A stretch of 33,375 bases of DNA from Niastella populi. GTDB taxonomy: Bacteria > Bacteroidota > Bacteroidia > Chitinophagales > Chitinophagaceae. Location: positions 1 to 33,375 of the forward strand of contig NZ_LWBP01000229.1 in the NCBI RefSeq assembly GCF_002078015.1, in the 5' to 3' direction. Numbering within the stretch: the stretch's first letter is position 1; each line of letters starts with the position of its first letter. The position numbers were made by a program, and so were the translations under genes. Below the pieces are notes generated by a model that saw only the letters and a program-made list of their open reading frames with translations, ran no database searches and had not been told where the DNA came from. Positions 32,767 through 33,375 of the stretch are shown one piece after another.

Positions 32767-33375
32767 TTAGGAAGGTTTTTTAAATCTTTTTAGATCACCA
32801 CCCTTTGGACCAATATTTTTAACGCCCTGGTTTCCGCTCTTGTTCTGTTCATCTTTTTTCTCCTCACTGCTTTTTGGTTCATTGGCCGCTCCCTCTTTAT
32901 CTTCTTTCCCTTTTTGTTCTTTGGCTATTCGCTCTTCTTTTTCTTTCTGTTCTCTGGCGGCACTTTCTTTATCTTCTTTCTCTTTTTGCTCTTTGGCTAA
33001 ACGCTCTTTATCAGCGCGCTCTTTGTCTTCTTTTTCTTTTTGTTCCCTGGCGGCGCGTTCTTTATCTTCTTTCTCTTTTTGCTCTTTGGCCATACGCTCT
33101 TTATCGGCGCGCTCTTTGTCTTCTTTTTCTTTTTGTTCCCTGGCGGCGCGTTCTTTGTCTTCTTTCTCTTTTTGCTCTTTGGCTATACGCTCTTTATCAG
33201 CGCGCTCTTTATCTTCTTTTTCTTTCTGTTCTCTGGCGGCGCGTTCTTTGTCTTCTTTCTCTTTTTGTTCCCTGGCTATGCGCTCTTTATCGGCGCGCTC
33301 TTTGTCCTCTTTTTCTTTCTGTTCTTTGGCCGTATGGTCTTTATCTTCTTTCTCTTTTTGCTCTTTGGCTATACG
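32767..33375 (-). CDS. charged-repeat protein (E/K/R-rich helix), C-terminal part, cut by the window
   Basis: At least 202 residues, open to the window edge; the true start lies outside, and the ATG at 33093 is just an internal Met in the repeats. It is built of near-identical 31-residue units, each two E-Q-K-E-K-E-D-K-E-R-A halves joined by A-A-R or A-D-K-E-R-I-A-K. At DNA level the period is 93 bp (unit starts at 32995, 33088, 33181 and 33274), with a shortened 72-bp unit at the 3' end and partial units at the 5' end. The alternation of Glu and Lys/Arg fits a long single alpha helix or coiled coil. The last 50 residues are Gly/Lys/Asn-rich and end K-R-F-K-K-P-S. No signal or domain is visible in this part. 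Function unknown. Confidence 0.75.
   Translation of the reverse strand, partial: RIAKEQKEKEDKDHTAKEQKEKEDKERADKERIAREQKEKEDKERAAREQKEKEDKERADKERIAKEQKEKEDKERAAREQKEKEDKERADKERMAKEQKEKEDKERAAREQKEKEDKERADKERLAKEQKEKEDKESAAREQKEKEERIAKEQKGKEDKEGAANEPKSSEEKKDEQNKSGNQGVKNIGPKGGDLKRFKKPS
32923..33375. repeat. 93-bp tandem repeat array
   Basis: Near-perfect copies start at 32995, 33088, 33181 and 33274, each exactly 93 bp apart, with a shortened 72-bp copy (32923-32994) and partial copies after 33328. It codes for the charged 31-residue units. Such arrays change length easily and may be collapsed in short-read assemblies. Confidence 0.9.

Overview
The window reads as chromosomal DNA of a Bacteroidota, most likely family Chitinophagaceae (Niastella/Chitinophaga-like; inferred from gene content, not proven). 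The evidence is a SusC/SusD pair under an ECF sigma/FecR switch, PorP/SprF beside a giant PKD protein with a CHU_C-type (type IX secretion, type B) C-terminus, LVIVD lipoproteins, a SUF operon, and promoters carrying the Bacteroidota -7 box TAnnTTTG (for example TACCTTTG).

Layout. (1) 1-2231: two homologous small exported Cys proteins (226-492, 1848-2108) flanking a MauE/DoxX-like redox membrane protein (1260-1691), closed by a + strand terminator. (2) 2239-9519, minus: ECF sigma factor, FecR anti-sigma factor, a strong terminator, then SusC and SusD. No carbohydrate enzyme is visible. (3) 9881-12321: a zinc-ribbon/metallo-beta-lactamase-fold protein (-), a tiny self-contained transcription unit with a 15-codon ORF, a MOSC protein (+) that is probably leaderless, and a small hypothetical gene. 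(4) 12836-19066, minus: giant PKD/CHU_C surface protein then PorP/SprF, ended by a 15-bp hairpin. (5) 19464-21408, plus: two tandem lipoproteins that look like the two halves of one LVIVD propeller, then an outer-membrane barrel protein. (6) 21562-25775: ybbP and ybbA homologues (-) diverging from a tesA-like SGNH esterase lipoprotein (+), the arrangement known from E. coli. (7) 25776-32640, plus: sufB-sufC-sufD-sufS-sufE-sufT and an Rrf2 regulator, with an elaborate 5' region. (8) 32767-33375, minus: the C-terminal part of a protein made of 31-residue charged repeats, cut by the window edge.

How the parts work together. The sigma/FecR pair probably senses the state of the SusC transporter through its N-terminal STN domain and switches on susCD from a separate promoter. 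The SUF genes form one Fe-S assembly operon with its likely Fe-S-sensing repressor at the end. Structure not explained by genes includes a candidate RNA switch upstream of sufB, short repeated 'word' sequences in six intergenic gaps (each different, many inverted), and the mini-gene at about 10919-11081.
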